Shown here piece by piece: positions 17,455 to 28,021 of a stretch of DNA of 64,000 nt. The stretch covers positions 209,601 to 273,600 of the forward strand of contig NZ_JADIJC010000002.1 of assembly GCF_015278255.1 (NCBI RefSeq), given 5' to 3'. The stretch's first letter is position 1, and each line of letters opens with the position of its first letter. The notes under the pieces are model-generated. The model saw only the letters and a program-made list of their open reading frames with translations, was not told the origin of the DNA and searched no databases. The DNA comes from Microbacterium hibisci. GTDB lineage: Bacteria; Actinomycetota; Actinomycetes; Actinomycetales; Microbacteriaceae. The translations under genes and the position numbers were made by a program.

Positions 17455-18402
17455 TCACGGCGCGGGGGCGGTCGCGGTGGTGGCCGGGGTTGCGGGGGCC
17501 GCCTCAGCCAGGCGCCGCAGACGCCGCCGGGCGAAATCCTGGGCACGCGGACCGCGCGCGAGGGCCTTCGCGGACACCGCCAGCACCAGCCGGGTGAGGG
17601 TGATCACCGGGAGCGGGGCTCGACGCAGGCCGAGCACCTTGCGGTACCGACGGGGAAGGCTCGCCACGGCCGCGGCGAACAGCACCCGGTAGGCGACCCG
17701 CATGACCCCCGTGAACGGCACTTCGCGCAGGAATCGGACGACCTCGTCCACGCGCGCGTCGCGGCGGAGCTCACCGCGGTCGAGGTAGCGGTCCATGCGC
17801 GCGAGCAGCTCGGCCTCGGTGACGGGAGGATCGGCGAGCCGCATGAGCCGTCCGGCCTGCGCCCACTCCCGCACGTAGGCGTCCGGACCGCCCGGTATCG
17901 CCCCGCCCCAGCGCTCGTGCGCGCCGAGGAAGGCCTCGGTGAAGGCGAGATGGACCCACTCGACGAGGTCGGAGTCGGCGGCCGAGTACTCGCGTGGGCC
18001 GTCCGCCGCGTCGTACGACCCTCGCACCCGCTCATGGAGCCGAGCGACACGGGCGGTCTCGCGCGCCGCCTGCTCCGTCGAACCGTAGGTGACGCAGATG
18101 ATCCAGCGGACGGTCCCGGTGAGGCGCCCGATCGGGTCCTCGCGGTACCGCGAGAAGTCGTGCACGCCCGCGAGCGCACCCGGGTGCAGCGCCTGGAGGA
18201 GCAGCGCGCGGATGCCGGCGACGAACGAGCCGGTGCCGGCGTGGACGGTCCACACCGGACCGTTGTCGGCGAAGTAGCCGGCGTCGTCGCCGTCGGCGAG
18301 GGCGCGGACCCACGGCGGTGTTCCGTCCGGGTCGCCCGAGAGCGCGGTCAGCAGTCGGCCGCGCAGCGTCGGCCGCTCGGCGTTCCGGGAGCGTGCGCGC
18401 AT
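17455..18402 (-). CDS. Oxygenase MpaB family protein (DUF2236)
   Basis: Protein of 315 aa matching the DUF2236/MpaB fold, the family of latex-clearing protein and the mycophenolic acid biosynthesis oxygenase. Recognisable blocks are LLLQALHPGALAGVHDFSRY (with the conserved His), YGSTEQAARETARVARLHERV and VEWVHLAFTEAFL (second conserved His). These histidines are expected to bind heme or metal. The tail is Ala/Thr/Pro-rich. The substrate cannot be told. It is transcribed alone. Confidence 0.82.
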   Translation of the reverse strand: MRARSRNAERPTLRGRLLTALSGDPDGTPPWVRALADGDDAGYFADNGPVWTVHAGTGSFVAGIRALLLQALHPGALAGVHDFSRYREDPIGRLTGTVRWIICVTYGSTEQAARETARVARLHERVRGSYDAADGPREYSAADSDLVEWVHLAFTEAFLGAHERWGGAIPGGPDAYVREWAQAGRLMRLADPPVTEAELLARMDRYLDRGELRRDARVDEVVRFLREVPFTGVMRVAYRVLFAAAVASLPRRYRKVLGLRRAPLPVITLTRLVLAVSAKALARGPRAQDFARRRLRRLAEAAPATPATTATAPAP

Positions 18403-18481
18403 GACTCCAGCGTGCCATCTCGCCCGACCGTGAGGGGCGGGCGTTCGCAGCCTTGTCACATCCGGGCGTGAGCTGCGGAGA

Positions 18482-19516
18482 TCACGGCGAGGGGGCGCGC
18501 GTCGACGCACGCACGATCAGGTGCGTGGGGATCGGCGTGTCCTCGGTGACGCTGTCGGGCTCCTCGACCGAGACCAGCACCTTCTGCATGATGAGCTCGC
18601 CGAGGGTGTCGAAGTCCTGCCGGACGGTCGTCAGCGGCGGATAGAGGTACCCGGCCTCGGGCACGTCGTCGAAGCCGACGACGCTGACGTCCTCGGGCAC
18701 GCGGAGTCCGCGCTCGCGGAGTGCCGACAGCAGGCCGATCGACATGTGGTCGTTTCCGACGAAGACGGCCGAGCCGGGACGGATGTCGAGCTCGAGACCG
18801 ACGGCGTGGCCGCTCGCCGCCGACCAGTCGCCGTGGCGGGGCTCGATGATCTCGAGGCGGCGCTCGGCCAGCTCGTCGCGCCACCCGCGGATGCGCTCGA
18901 GCGCGTCGGGCGCCCGGGTGGGGCCGGCGAGGTGGAAGATGCGCGTGTGGCCGAGCTCGGCGAGGTGGCGCACGGCCGATCGCGCGCCGCGGTACTGGTC
19001 GATCGACACGATGTGCGGACTCCGCCGCGCGGCGGCGGTCGCGGCGACGAGCGGGATGCTGAGGTCGAGCCCGCGGACGACCTCGAGCACGCCGATGTCG
19101 TCGACGATGAGCACGATGGCGTCGACGCGCTGGCGCAGCAGCCCTTCGACGACGCCCTTGATCGCCGCGGGGTCGGGATCCACCGCGCTGACCGTGTCGA
19201 CGCTGTAGCGCGCGGCGCGGGCGGCGAAGTTGAAGTGCGTCGCGATCGAGGTGGGGCCGAAGTCGGGGACGCCGGGCGTCACCAGGCCGATGGTGCGCGT
19301 GCGGCGGGTCACGAGCGCGCGGGCGGCGGGGGACGGGCTGTAGCGCAGCTGGGCGATCGCCTGCTCGACGCGCGCGCGGGTCGCGGGCCGCACGTTCGGC
19401 AGGTCGTTGATCACGCGCGAGACGGTCTGGTGCGACACCCCCGCGAGCCGGGCGACGTCGAAGATGTTGGCGGCGCGCGTCGATGCGTCGTCGGCCGCCG
19501 CCCGCGGGTCAGTCAT
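18482..19516 (-). CDS. LacI-family transcriptional regulator at the end of the sugar ABC operon
   Basis: Repressor of 344 aa with the N-terminal HTH NIFDVARLAGVSHQTVSRVI and a sugar-binding-protein-like effector domain (AVFVGNDHMSIGLLSAL, VVGFDDVPEAGYL). The helix-turn-helix (SHQTVSRVINDLPNV) is very similar to that of the second local regulator at 26092, so both may read related operators. ATG 19516 overlaps the upstream ATPase stop by 8 nt; ATG 19525 is an alternative. Being last in the transporter operon makes it likely to be autoregulated. Confidence 0.88.
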   Translation of the reverse strand: MTDPRAAADDASTRAANIFDVARLAGVSHQTVSRVINDLPNVRPATRARVEQAIAQLRYSPSPAARALVTRRTRTIGLVTPGVPDFGPTSIATHFNFAARAARYSVDTVSAVDPDPAAIKGVVEGLLRQRVDAIVLIVDDIGVLEVVRGLDLSIPLVAATAAARRSPHIVSIDQYRGARSAVRHLAELGHTRIFHLAGPTRAPDALERIRGWRDELAERRLEIIEPRHGDWSAASGHAVGLELDIRPGSAVFVGNDHMSIGLLSALRERGLRVPEDVSVVGFDDVPEAGYLYPPLTTVRQDFDTLGELIMQKVLVSVEEPDSVTEDTPIPTHLIVRASTRAPSP

Positions 19517-21026
19517 CGAGCTCATCCGGTCGGGCGACGAGCGCGAGCAGCGAATCCACCGTGAGCGCGTCGGAGGGGAGCGTGTCGACGATGCGGCCGT
19601 CGCGCACGATCGCGACGCGGTGCCCGACGCGCAGCACCTCTTCGAGCTCCGCCGAGATGAACATGACTGAGAGGCCGTTCGCCGCCATCTCGCCCACGAG
19701 GTTCTGGATCTCGACCTTGGCCCCCACATCGATCCCGCGTGTCGGCTCGTCGAGCACGAGCACGCGAGGCGACAGTGCGAGCAGGCGCGCGAGCAGCACC
19801 TTCTGCTGGTTGCCACCGGAGAGCGTGCCCGCCGGGCGGTCGAGATCGGGCGGACGGATGTCGAGGGCCTCGACCCAGCTCGCCGCGAGCTCGCGCTGAC
19901 GTGCGGGCGGGATGCGGCGCAGCACGCCGCGGTCGGCCTGGAGTGCCAGCGTGATGTTCTCAAGCACGCTGAGCTCGCTGATGATGCCCTCGGTGCGGCG
20001 GTTCTCTGACGAGTAGACCACGCCGAGAGAGATGGCCGAGCGGGGACCGGACGGGCCCCGGCCGTTGCCCTCGATGCGGATGACGCCGCTGTCGATGCGG
20101 TCGATGCCGGTGAGTGCACGGGCGAGCTCGGTGCGGCCCGCCCCGAGCAGCCCGGCGACCCCGAGCACATCTCCCTCGTGGAGGTCGACGTCGGCGTCGC
20201 GGATGCCGATGCCCGCGCTCACGCCGCGCGCCGACAGCACGGGTCGGTCCTCGTCGTCGGACGACTCGGTGCGCGGGACGGTGCGGAGCGCGGCGGCGCT
20301 CCGCCCGAGCATGGCCTGGACGAGGTCGATGCGCAGCAGCTCACGGGTCAGGTACTCGCCGATGAGCTTGCCGTCGCGGAGCACCGTCACGCGGTCGCAC
20401 AGCTCGTAGACCTGGTCGAGGAAGTGCGAGACGAAGAGGATCGCGACGCCGCGGCTCTTGAGGTCGCGCACGACGCGGAAGAGCTCGGCCACCTCGTCGA
20501 GGTCGAGGCTCGACGTCGGCTCGTCGAGCACCAGCACCCGCACGTCCGTCGAGATCGCGCGGGCGATCGCGACGAGCTGCTGCACCGCCAGCGAATGCGT
20601 GCCGAGCCTCGACGCGGGATCGATGTCGAGGCCGAGGTCGGCCAGCACCTCGTGGGCCTCGCGCCGCATCCGGCGCCAGTCGATCGCTCCTGCCCGCCGC
20701 GGCTCTCGGCCCAGCGCGATGTTCTCGGCGACCGAGACGTTGGGGAGAAGGTCGATCTCCTGGTAGACCGTGCTGATGCCGGCCTGCTGCGCATCGTGCG
20801 GCGACGTGAACCGCATGACCTCGCCCGCGAGGGTCAGCACACCGGCGTCGAGTGGGAGCGCTCCGGTGATCGCCTTGATGAGCGTGGACTTGCCGGCGCC
20901 GTTCTCGCCCATGAGCGAGTGCACCTCGCCGGGGAACAGACGGAAGTCGACGCCGTCGATCGCGGCATCCGCTCCGAAGCGCACCGTCGCCCCGGAGAGC
21001 AGCAGCAGCGGCCGCGCCTCGTCCAT
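19509..21026 (-). CDS. Sugar ABC transporter ATPase, RbsA type (second copy)
   Basis: Double-domain ATPase of 505 aa. The first half has GENGAGKSTLIKAITG, LAVQQLVAIARAI and LVLDEPTSSLD. The second half has the degenerate Walker A (GLLGAGRTELA, no GKS/T) typical of RbsA/YtfR, with LSGGNQQKVLLARLL and VLDEPTRGIDVGAK. It lies downstream of two permeases that already have a complete ATPase at 23146-24696, so the operon carries two full double-domain ATPases. The start at 21026 gives a normal N-terminus. A 60-nt gap separates it from the permease. Confidence 0.92.
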   Translation of the reverse strand: MDEARPLLLLSGATVRFGADAAIDGVDFRLFPGEVHSLMGENGAGKSTLIKAITGALPLDAGVLTLAGEVMRFTSPHDAQQAGISTVYQEIDLLPNVSVAENIALGREPRRAGAIDWRRMRREAHEVLADLGLDIDPASRLGTHSLAVQQLVAIARAISTDVRVLVLDEPTSSLDLDEVAELFRVVRDLKSRGVAILFVSHFLDQVYELCDRVTVLRDGKLIGEYLTRELLRIDLVQAMLGRSAAALRTVPRTESSDDEDRPVLSARGVSAGIGIRDADVDLHEGDVLGVAGLLGAGRTELARALTGIDRIDSGVIRIEGNGRGPSGPRSAISLGVVYSSENRRTEGIISELSVLENITLALQADRGVLRRIPPARQRELAASWVEALDIRPPDLDRPAGTLSGGNQQKVLLARLLALSPRVLVLDEPTRGIDVGAKVEIQNLVGEMAANGLSVMFISAELEEVLRVGHRVAIVRDGRIVDTLPSDALTVDSLLALVARPDELDD

Positions 21027-21086
21027 CAGGCCATTATCCCGGTGGAGCGAGGCGCGGCCGCCGTGCGCGGACGTGGTGTCGCCGCT

Positions 21087-22103
21087 CTATCTGCGCCGCT
21101 GCGAGCGGGCGACGATCACGCGCTGCACGACGATGAAGACGAGCAGGAGGCCGCCGATGATGATCTGGGTCCACGCCTGCTCGGCGCCCATGAACGAGAT
21201 CAGCTTCTTGATCGTCGCGTAGACCAGCACGCCCACGAGCGAGCCCAGGACGTAGCCCATGCCGCCCGTGAGGAGCGTGCCGCCGATGACCACGGCCGCG
21301 ATGGCGTCGAGCTCGGTGCCGATGCCGTTGCGGGGGTAGCCGGCGCCCGAGTAGGCCGTGAGCAGCAGGCCGGCGAGGCCGCCGCACACGCCGCTGATGA
21401 CGTAGACGACGATCTTCGTACGCGCGACGTTCAGGCCCATCAGGCGTGCGGACTGCTCGTTGCCGCCGATCGCGTAGACCGTGCGCCCGAAGCGGGTCCA
21501 CAGCAGCACCGCGAACGCGATCGCCACGGTCAGCAGGGCGATGATGCCGGTCGGCGTGATGTACCAGCCGCCCACGCTGAACCGCGTGCGCTGCAGCCAG
21601 AGCACCGCCGGGTCCTCGACGCGGATGGACGACAGGCTCACGACGAACGCCAGTCCCCGCGCCAGGAACAGTCCCGCGAGCGAGGCGATGAACGGCTGCA
21701 CGTCGAAGTACTGCACGAGGATGCCGACGAGGAGGCCGATCGCGGCGCCGGCCAGGAGCATGACGGGCACGGCGATCGCGGCCGGGATGCCCTGGGACAG
21801 GAGGCTCGCGCCGAGGATGCCGGTGAACGCCATGACCGACCCGACCGACAGGTCGATGCCCCCGGTGAGGATCACGAAGGTGAGGCCGACGGCCAGCACG
21901 ACCAGGTAGGCGTTGTCGAGGAGGAGTGCCGAGATGTTGCCGGGGCTGAGGAACCGGGGGAACCGGGCCTGTGCGCCGATCAGCAGCACGATGAGGATCG
22001 CCACCGCCGCGAAGGTCGGCATGAGCGAGGCGTGCCGGCTCATGAAGGTCGTGTAGCGCGACGGCGCTGCGGCGCGCCGCACGGGTGCTTCGAGACTGGT
22101 CAT
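21087..22103 (-). CDS. Sugar ABC transporter permease (RbsC/YtfT-YjfF type) 2
   Basis: CUT2-type permease of 338 aa with about nine or ten hydrophobic segments. The family signature GIDLSVGSVMAF lies near residue 85, and the C-terminus holds GTLLTGGMGYVLGSLVGVL. It overlaps the upstream permease by ATGA. Two distinct permeases beside a YtfQ-like binding protein match the YtfQRT-YjfF layout, in which the permeases form a heterodimer. Confidence 0.92.
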   Translation of the reverse strand: MTSLEAPVRRAAAPSRYTTFMSRHASLMPTFAAVAILIVLLIGAQARFPRFLSPGNISALLLDNAYLVVLAVGLTFVILTGGIDLSVGSVMAFTGILGASLLSQGIPAAIAVPVMLLAGAAIGLLVGILVQYFDVQPFIASLAGLFLARGLAFVVSLSSIRVEDPAVLWLQRTRFSVGGWYITPTGIIALLTVAIAFAVLLWTRFGRTVYAIGGNEQSARLMGLNVARTKIVVYVISGVCGGLAGLLLTAYSGAGYPRNGIGTELDAIAAVVIGGTLLTGGMGYVLGSLVGVLVYATIKKLISFMGAEQAWTQIIIGGLLLVFIVVQRVIVARSQRRR

Positions 22104-23145
22104 GACGCCACCCCCGCTCGGCTGCCGGCATCTGTGCGGTTCCGTGCGCTCGCGGACCGCAGGGCGCCACGCGCCCAGCGGTGCAGGCGCGGAGACTGCA
22201 CGAGGACGACGACGATCACGACGATCGCGAAGAACACGGGGCTCTGCGCCGAGGGCACGCCGAGGAACAGGATGGTGGCCTCCAGGGTCTGGATCGTGAG
22301 CACGCCGATGACCGTGCCGGCGATGGTGAACTTGCCTCCCATCAGGGAGGTGCCGCCGAGCACCACCGCGAGGATCGCGTAGAGCTCGATGAAGAGGCCG
22401 GCGGCGTTCGCGTCGGCGGCCCGGATGTTGGAGCTGTAGATGATGCCCGCGACGCCGGCGAGGCCACCGCTCAGCACGTAGGCGCCGAAGACGATCCCGC
22501 GCGCACGGACGCCGGCGAGCCGGCTCGCCTCGGGGTTGATGCCGACCGCCTCCGTCAGGACGCCGAGGGCTGTGCGCCGCTCGAACAGGGCGATCACCGC
22601 CACGGCGGCCACCCAGATGAGGAAGGCGAAGGGGAGGGCGAGCAGGTACCCGGTGGCGATGAACTCGTACGGTGCGCTGTTGACCGTCGTGATGAAGCCC
22701 TCGGTGATCAGCAGGGCGACGCCGCGGCCGGCGAGCATCAGCACGAGGGTGGCGATGATGGGCTGGATGCCGACGATCGACACGAGGAACCCGTTCCAGA
22801 CCCCCAGCACGAGCGAGACTGCGAGCGCCACGGCCAGGGCGACCGCGACGGTGCCGAGATTGCCGGGGTCTGGTGACCCGTCGATGATCGTCAGCGCGAC
22901 GGCGCCCGAGACGGCCATGATGGCGCCGACCGACAGGTCGATGCCGCGCGTCGCGATCACGATCGTCATGCCGAGCGCGACGAGCATGAGCGGGGCGCTG
23001 TTGCGCAGGATGTCGATCAGCGCGCCGTAGAGCTCGCCGTTGCGGACCGTCACGAGGATGAACTGCGGGCGCGCGATCGTGTTGATCGCGATCAGCGCGA
23101 GCAGCGCGACGACGGGCCAGAACAGCCGGTGCTTCAGGATCGCCT

Positions 23146-23149
<4 letters not shown>
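22100..23149 (-). CDS. Sugar ABC transporter permease (RbsC/YtfT type) 1
   Basis: CUT2-type permease of 349 aa. The signature GIDLSVGAIMAVSGAVAL lies near residue 70, and GGTSLMGGKFTIAGTVIGVL is in the C-terminal half. The start ATG 23149 overlaps the ATPase stop by ATGA and its own stop overlaps the second permease start. The tail (SASARNRTDAGSRAGVAS) is short and charged. Confidence 0.92.
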
Positions 23150-24696
<1,547 letters not shown>

Positions 24697-24729
24697 GATG
24701 GCTCAGCTGCCTTTCCAGCATCGGCGCGG

Positions 24730-24759
24730 CCGCCGGGGAACCTCGCGATTCCCCGGCGG
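24730..24759 (-). terminator. GC-rich hairpin between binding protein and ATPase genes
   Basis: A perfect 11-bp inverted repeat, CCGCCGGGGAA with TTCCCCGGCGG, and an 8-nt loop (CCTCGCGA), in the 103-nt gap after the binding-protein gene. It has no U-tract. It probably attenuates read-through or stabilises the upstream message, as in the other sugar operon at 13295. Confidence 0.7.
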
Positions 24760-24799
24760 TGCGCTGTCTACCTGCCTCGATACAGGAGGGGTGGTGCGA

Positions 24800-25795
24800 T
24801 CAGTACGGACGGCTGTCGATGACCTCGGCCGCCTGCTCCTGCGTGAAGGTCTGGTCTTCGACGTAGACCTCCTTCTCGACCTCCTTGCCGTCGAGGACGT
24901 CGAGCACGAGGCCTGCCGCGAGGTCGCCCAGGAGCGGGTTGCACTCGACGATGAAGTTGATCTTGCCGTCCACGAGGGCCTGCATGCCATCCTTCACCGC
25001 GTCGATCGACACGATCTGGATGTCGACACCCGGCTCGGCGCCGGCCGCCTCGATGGCCTCGATCGCGCCGAGGGCCATGTCGTCGTTGTGCGCGTAGACC
25101 AGGTCGATGCCGTCGACGCCGTACTTCTGGAGGAAGCCCTCCATGACCGTCTTGCCGCCGTCACGCGTGAAGTCGCCGGTCTGCGAGTCGATCTTCTCGA
25201 TCGCGGTGTCCTTGACGGCCTCGTCGAACCCGGAGGCGCGGTCGTTGGCCGGCGCGGATCCGGTCGTGCCCTCGAGGACGACCATCTTGGTCGGGGTGTC
25301 GCCGAAGGTCTCGGCCGCCCACTCGCCGGCCATCACGCCTTCCTTTTCGAAGTCCAGTCCGACCCAGCTGGCGTAGAGGTCGTCCGACGCCGAGACCGTG
25401 CGGTCTTCGAGGACCACCGGGATGCCGGCATCCGCCGCCTCCTGCAGCACGTCGTCCCAGCCGTCCTCGACGATGGGGGCGATCACGATCGCGTCGACGC
25501 CCTGGTTGATGAAGTCGCGCACGGCCGCGATCTGCGCAGCCGTGTCGTTGTCGGCGGCGTTGAAGATCAGTTCGAACCCGTTGTCGGCCGAGAATGCCTC
25601 CTTCATCGACTCGGTGTTCGCCGAGCGCCAGCCCGACTCCGATCCCGTCTGGGCGAATCCGACGGTGACCACGCCGTCGTCGTCGCCGCCCGCTCCCGCG
25701 TCGCCGGTGGCATCGCTGTCGCTCGCGCAGCCGGTCGCGGTGAGGGCGAGTGCCCCCAGGAGCGCGAACCCGGCGAGAAGCGTCTTCTTCTTCAT
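24800..25795 (-). CDS. Sugar-binding lipoprotein (RbsB/YtfQ-like, SBP family 4)
   Basis: Extracellular sugar-binding lipoprotein of 331 aa. Signal MKKKTLLAGFALLGALALTA ends in lipobox TATGCAS. The mature protein starts VVTVGFAQTGSESGWRSANT, very like YtfQ, the galactofuranose binder, and later shows VYAHNDDMALGAIEAIEAAG. YtfQ-like systems also include arabinose transporters (AraUVWZ in Shewanella, recalled from the literature). With araDBA next door and a shared operator type, L-arabinose, perhaps the furanose form, is the likely ligand. Confidence 0.9.
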   Translation of the reverse strand: MKKKTLLAGFALLGALALTATGCASDSDATGDAGAGGDDDGVVTVGFAQTGSESGWRSANTESMKEAFSADNGFELIFNAADNDTAAQIAAVRDFINQGVDAIVIAPIVEDGWDDVLQEAADAGIPVVLEDRTVSASDDLYASWVGLDFEKEGVMAGEWAAETFGDTPTKMVVLEGTTGSAPANDRASGFDEAVKDTAIEKIDSQTGDFTRDGGKTVMEGFLQKYGVDGIDLVYAHNDDMALGAIEAIEAAGAEPGVDIQIVSIDAVKDGMQALVDGKINFIVECNPLLGDLAAGLVLDVLDGKEVEKEVYVEDQTFTQEQAAEVIDSRPY

Positions 25796-25876
25796 TCCAA
25801 AACCTCCTCGTTCTGGTCCGGCATCGCTGCCGGCTTGGTGTGGTCGGCACCACCGCTGTGCGGCGCCGACGGTGAG

Positions 25877-25892
25877 ATGTTAGCCCTCACAT
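25877..25892. promoter_or_regulatory. AraR-like operator, upstream site 1 of the sugar importer
   Basis: ATGTTAGCCCTCACAT, a 16-bp imperfect palindrome (6 of 8 pairs match), 81 bp before the binding-protein start. On the minus strand its end reads TAACAT, the same hexamer that serves as the -10 box at the araD promoter. It resembles the perfect palindrome at 27199-27218. Confidence 0.55.
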
Positions 25893-25909
25893 TCCGGGTG
25901 TCCGCAAGT

Positions 25910-25923
25910 TGTTAGCGGTAACA
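25910..25923. promoter_or_regulatory. AraR-like operator, upstream site 2 of the sugar importer
   Basis: TGTTAGCGGTAACA, 14 bp, with 6 of 7 pairs matching and the same TGTTA/TAACA arms as the araD operator. Its centre is 32 bp (about three helical turns) from the neighbouring site, a spacing that suits cooperative or looping repressor binding. It lies in the 296-bp divergent region shared with the LacI gene at 26092. Confidence 0.62.
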
Positions 25924-26078
25924 GTTGCATAACGCGGCAGTCGTCCACAAGGTGAGTAGCTCGCCGGGTGTCCGCGGGAAGTCGAGTCGGAAGTGAGGGA
26001 TCACATTCTCGTCACACCCAGCGATCTGCAGGCGGATGCCGTCACGACCCCGCGCGAGGAGCTCGCTCCGCGTGCGGA

Positions 26079-26084
26079 TAGGGT
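26079..26084 (+). promoter_or_regulatory. -10 box of a leaderless transcript
   Basis: TAGGGT ends 7 nt before the ATG of the LacI-family gene at 26092. This TANNNT-to-start spacing is typical of leaderless actinobacterial mRNAs. There is no convincing ribosome site. Confidence 0.5.
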
Positions 26085-26091
26085 GAGCGCG

Positions 26092-27090
26092 ATGAGCGAG
26101 CCGCGCGATCGAAACGCCGCCCGGGTGGGGGTGCGCGACGTCGCGCGCGCCGCCGGGGTGTCGACGCAGACCGTGTCGCGGGTCATCAACGAGCACCCGA
26201 ACATCCGCCCCGAGACGCGGGATCGCGTGCTCCACGCCATCTCAGAGCTGGGATACCGCGTGAACAACGCCGCGCGCACGCTCGGCACCCGCACGACGCG
26301 CACCCTCGGCGTCATCGCCTCGGATGCGACCCTGTACGGCCCGGCCGTCGGCATCGCCGCCCTCGAGGCGGCGGCTCGCGAGGCCGGGAGGTGGATCGCG
26401 ACGGCGTACGCGGATGCCTCGGCCGAGGCATCCGTCCGCGACGCGGCCGATCGCCTGCTGGCGCAGGGCGTCGACGGGCTCATCGTGCTCGCTCCCCATG
26501 CTGCGAGCCTGACGGCTCTCGCCCAGGCGCACCCCGCCGTGGCGATCACGGCGCTGCACACCGATGAGGGCGCCGAGCAGCAGGAGGCGGGGGCGGCGCT
26601 CGCCGTCTCGCACCTCGTCGCGCTCGGACACCGGCGGATCGGTCGCGTGGCGGGGCCGGGGGAGTGGCTCGAGGCGCGCTCGCGCGAGCACGGGACGCTG
26701 CAAGCACTGGCCGAGGCGGGGCTCGAGCCCGGGCCGGGGTGGCGGGGCGACTGGACCGCCGCCGCCGGAGCGGCGCTCGCACCCGAGATCGCCGCGGCCG
26801 TGCGCGCCACGGGTGGGCCGACGGCGGTGGCCGCCGCCAACGACCAGATGGCGCTGGGTCTGATCGCAGGGCTCCGTGAAGCCGGCCTCGACGTGCCGGG
26901 CGATGTGAGCATCGTCGGCTTCGACGACAATCCGGATGCCGCGTACTACCGGCCCGCGCTCACCACGGTGGGTCTCGACCTCGGCGGCGAAGCGCGCCGG
27001 GCGGTGGCGGCGGTGCTGGGGGAGCCGGCATCCGTCCCCGCCGCGCCGCGGCTCGTCGTCCGCGCGTCGACCGCGCCGCCGCCGCGCTGA
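26092..27090 (+). CDS. LacI-family regulator, probable arabinose repressor
   Basis: Repressor of 332 aa with an N-terminal HTH GVRDVARAAGVSTQTVSRVI and hinge LGYRVNNAARTL, followed by the sugar-binding domain (VDGLIVLAP, VAAANDQMALGLI, IVGFDDNPDAAYY). It lies between the arabinose importer and araDBA, divergent from one and upstream of the other. Both carry TGTTA/TAACA palindromes, so it is the best candidate for an AraR-like repressor. The coding sequence contains the palindrome GGATGCCTCGG/CCGAGGCATCC at about 26414-26435. ATG 26092 was chosen for the leaderless -10 and normal HTH position. Confidence 0.88.
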   Translation: MSEPRDRNAARVGVRDVARAAGVSTQTVSRVINEHPNIRPETRDRVLHAISELGYRVNNAARTLGTRTTRTLGVIASDATLYGPAVGIAALEAAAREAGRWIATAYADASAEASVRDAADRLLAQGVDGLIVLAPHAASLTALAQAHPAVAITALHTDEGAEQQEAGAALAVSHLVALGHRRIGRVAGPGEWLEARSREHGTLQALAEAGLEPGPGWRGDWTAAAGAALAPEIAAAVRATGGPTAVAAANDQMALGLIAGLREAGLDVPGDVSIVGFDDNPDAAYYRPALTTVGLDLGGEARRAVAAVLGEPASVPAAPRLVVRASTAPPPR

Positions 27091-27125
27091 CCCACCCGGC
27101 CAGCCGGGCGGCGCGACTGAGCTGT

Positions 27126-27165
27126 CGCAACACGCGGCATCGCCGCGCCGATTCGGCGTGTTGCG
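27126..27165 (+). terminator. Hairpin between lacI-type gene and araD
   Basis: CGCAACACGC and GCGTGTTGCG form a perfect 10-bp stem that extends inward with two mismatches to a CCGCGC loop. It lies 35 nt after the regulator stop and before the araD promoter. It has no T-tract; it probably ends the regulator transcript and insulates the araDBA promoter. Confidence 0.55.
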
Positions 27166-27187
27166 CCACATCAGGGCCGGGCAGAGG

Positions 27188-27216
27188 TTGGCAAAGGGCG
27201 ATGTTACCGGTAACAT
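27188..27216 (+). promoter_or_regulatory. Promoter of araDBA
   Basis: TTGGCA (27188-27193) and TAACAT (27211-27216) are spaced by exactly 17 bp. The -10 box is embedded in the perfect operator palindrome at 27199-27218. Transcription should start near 27223, about 45 nt before the araD GTG. Confidence 0.65.
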
Positions 27217-27218
27217 CG
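27199..27218. promoter_or_regulatory. Arabinose operator, perfect 20-bp palindrome
   Basis: Half-site CGATGTTACC followed by its exact complement GGTAACATCG. It covers the spacer and -10 box of the araD promoter, so binding would block RNA polymerase. The arms match those at 25877 and 25910, which places the importer and araDBA in one regulon. Confidence 0.75.
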
Positions 27219-27268
27219 ACGCGCGCGGCCATGGGAGCCGCCCCACACGAGACCCGACGGAGGACCCC

Positions 27269-28021
27269 GTGACCAGCCCGGATCCGGTGACGCCCGCACC
27301 GACCTTCAGCCCCGAGATCGAGGAGTCCATCGCCGCCGTCCGCGCCGATGTCGCCGCGCTCCACAGCGAGCTGGTGAGGTACGGCCTCATCGTGTGGACG
27401 GGCGGCAACGTGTCGGGCCGCGTCCCCGGAGCCGACCTCTTCGTGATCAAGCCCAGCGGCGTGAGCTACGACGACCTCGCGCCCGAGAACATGATCCTCT
27501 GCGACCTCGACGGCACCGTGATCCCCGGCACGCTCGGCAGCGAGCGGAGCCCCTCGAGCGACACCGCCGCGCACGCGTACGTGTACCGCCACATGCCCGA
27601 GGTCGGCGGAGTCGTGCACACCCACTCCACGTTCGCGGTGGCGTGGGCCGCGCGCGGCGAGGAGATCCCGTGCGTCATCACGGCGATGGCCGACGAGTTC
27701 GGCGGGCCGATCCCCGTGGGCCCGTTCGCGATCATCGGCGACGACTCGATCGGCCGCGGCATCGTCGAGACCCTCACCGGTCACCGCTCGCGCGCGGTGC
27801 TGATGCAGAACCACGGTCCGTTCACGATCGGGGTCTCGGCGAAGGACGCGGTCAAGGCCGCGGTCATGGTCGAGGACGTCGCGCGCACCGTGCACTACGC
27901 CCGCGAGGCGGGTCCTCTCATCCCGATCCCGCAGGACGCGATCGACCGCCTGTACGACCGGTACCAGAACGTCTACGGCCAGGCCGGCGACGAGCGGCGC
28001 GACGAGGGGGACGAGCGATGA
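27269..28021 (+). CDS. araD: L-ribulose-5-phosphate 4-epimerase
   Basis: Class II aldolase-fold enzyme of 250 aa converting L-ribulose 5-phosphate to D-xylulose 5-phosphate. It shows the phosphate- and metal-site motifs: [13 protein letters not shown] and VIKPSG, the zinc histidines in VHTHSTFAV and [10 protein letters not shown], and [13 protein letters not shown]. It uses a GTG start at 27269 with a GGAGGACC ribosome site. The stop overlaps the kinase start by ATGA. A fuculose-phosphate aldolase is less likely given the kinase and AraA that follow. Confidence 0.9.
   Translation: MTSPDPVTPAPTFSPEIEESIAAVRADVAALHSELVRYGLIVWTGGNVSGRVPGADLFVIKPSGVSYDDLAPENMILCDLDGTVIPGTLGSERSPSSDTAAHAYVYRHMPEVGGVVHTHSTFAVAWAARGEEIPCVITAMADEFGGPIPVGPFAIIGDDSIGRGIVETLTGHRSRAVLMQNHGPFTIGVSAKDAVKAAVMVEDVARTVHYAREAGPLIPIPQDAIDRLYDRYQNVYGQAGDERRDEGDER

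Noticed and set aside
20178-22382. Long plus-strand reading frame opposite the ABC ATPase and permease genes
   Set aside because: Shadow frame with Asp/Glu/Arg/His-rich composition and no recognisable domain.
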